Positions 6,840 through 7,105 of a stretch of DNA of 7,105 nucleotides are shown one piece after another. How positions within the stretch are numbered: position 1 is the first letter of the stretch; the number at the start of each line of letters is the position of its first letter. Origin of the DNA: Candidatus Aminicenantota bacterium. Its GTDB lineage: Bacteria; Acidobacteriota; Aminicenantia; Aminicenantales; Aminicenantaceae. Location: the NCBI GenBank assembly GCA_030617525.1, contig JAUWVG010000116.1, positions 1-7,105 of the forward strand. The letters are read 5' to 3'. The notes under the pieces were generated by a model, which made no database searches, was not told the origin of the DNA, and saw only the letters and a list, made by a program, of their open reading frames with translations. The translations under genes were made by a program, and so were the position numbers.

Positions 6840-6897
6840 CTGTGTTTAATCCTATTTAATCGAAATCAACGATTTTTCTCAAACAGCAAGCAATCAG

Positions 6898-6924
6898 CTT
6901 ATAGCAAAAAACTTTATGTGTAAA
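6898..6924 (-). promoter_or_regulatory. Candidate promoter of the protease gene
   Basis: Read on the - strand, TGCTATAAG is an extended -10 (TATAAG at 6898-6903 preceded by TGC). TTTACA (6919-6924) is a four-of-six -35 match with a short 15-base spacer; the extended -10 could compensate for this. Transcription would begin near 6891, leaving a leader of about 50 bases before ATG 6839. The region is AT-rich, so chance matches are possible. Confidence 0.35.
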
Positions 6925-6967
6925 TAATTTCGGTCATCTCCTGATTATTTGATGCAGATTATATAAA

Positions 6968-6992
6968 GGATTCGAGGGGTCAAGGGGTCGAG
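6968..6992. repeat. Degenerate 8-mer array, same orientation as the array at 4933
   Basis: After GGA come the units TTCGAGGG (6971-6978), GTCAAGGG (6979-6986) and partial GTCGAG (6987-6992). Each differs from TTCAAGGG by one or two bases. Together with 7073-7105 it forms the left arm of an imperfect inverted repeat. The 11-mer AGGATTCGAGG (6967-6977) is repeated exactly, inverted, at 7095-7105. Confidence 0.7.
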
Positions 6993-7072
6993 TGACTTGT
7001 TTAAGAATTCTAAAGAATTGAAAATTTGGAAGAAAATTGCTGAAAAATTTATTGAATCTTAAAAAAAAGCAC

Positions 7073-7105
7073 TTGAATCCTTGAACCCTAGAATCCTCGA
7101 ATCCT
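7073..7105. repeat. Inverted degenerate 8-mer array at the window edge
   Basis: Four units in reverse orientation follow one another: TTGAATCC (7073-7080), TTGAACCC (7081-7088), TAGAATCC (7089-7096) and TCGAATCC (7097-7104). The second is the exact complement of GGGTTCAA, a circular permutation of the TTCAAGGG unit at 4933. The array runs to the last base of the window and may continue outside it. Confidence 0.75.

Larger units (their letters stand above)
6840..7105. other. Intergenic region upstream of the protease
   Basis: These 266 bases hold the protease leader and promoter (to about 6925), then a repeat unit made of two 8-mer arrays in opposite orientation around an AT-rich core (6993-7072). 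No convincing gene is present. A short frame (6967-7062) stays open for 31 codons and ends KELKIWKKIAEKFIES, but it has no start codon and its richness in A could produce it by chance. The window ends inside the repeat, so any gene beyond it is unseen. Confidence 0.6.

Noticed and set aside
6967..7062. Short open frame ending KELKIWKKIAEKFIES, possible fragment of a four-helix-bundle protein
   Set aside because: Only 31 codons, no start codon, starts inside the repeat array and is strongly A-rich; the resemblance is too weak to annotate.

Overview
The window carries five protein-coding genes and a few non-coding elements from what looks like a Gram-negative-type bacterium of medium to low G+C. 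An NtrC/NtrX-type regulator, RecO, a CBS-gated MgtE and a large secreted subtilase with an InlB-type repeat fit lineages such as Desulfobacterota, Acidobacteriota/Aminicenantes or neighbouring candidate phyla. The sequence alone does not settle the taxon.

Left part (1-2488, + strand): the 3' three quarters of an NtrC/NtrX-like response regulator run into a sodium:alanine (AGCS) symporter. The stop and start codons overlap (TGATG), so the two are probably one transcription and translation unit. The regulator is unusual: its GAFTGA loop, second arginine finger, sensor II arginine and Fis-type recognition helix are all altered. It may not be a conventional sigma-54 activator.

Middle (2489-2825): a 337-base gap. 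It holds a 72-codon stop-free frame with no usable start codon, several inverted repeats and a candidate promoter. It ends at mgtE (2826-4184, magnesium channel/transporter), which is followed 9 bases later by recO (4194-4925, recombinational repair). These two are probably co-transcribed.

Right part (4926-7105): a secreted S8 (subtilisin-like) protease lies on the - strand, convergent with recO. Its last codons and stop lie inside a tandem array of the 8-mer TTCAAGGG. Related arrays occur upstream of the protease (6968-6992) and, inverted, at the window edge (7073-7105), flanking an AT-rich core of about 80 bases. This repeat family is the main unexplained structure here. It looks like a small interspersed or MITE-like repeat that borders the protease gene and has been captured as its 3' end.

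No rRNA, tRNA, CRISPR array, complete insertion sequence or recognisable riboswitch was seen. I found no clear evidence of a wholly new multi-gene system. The best leads are the degenerate NtrX-like regulator coupled to an amino-acid transporter, the repeat arrays, and the coding-like relic upstream of mgtE.
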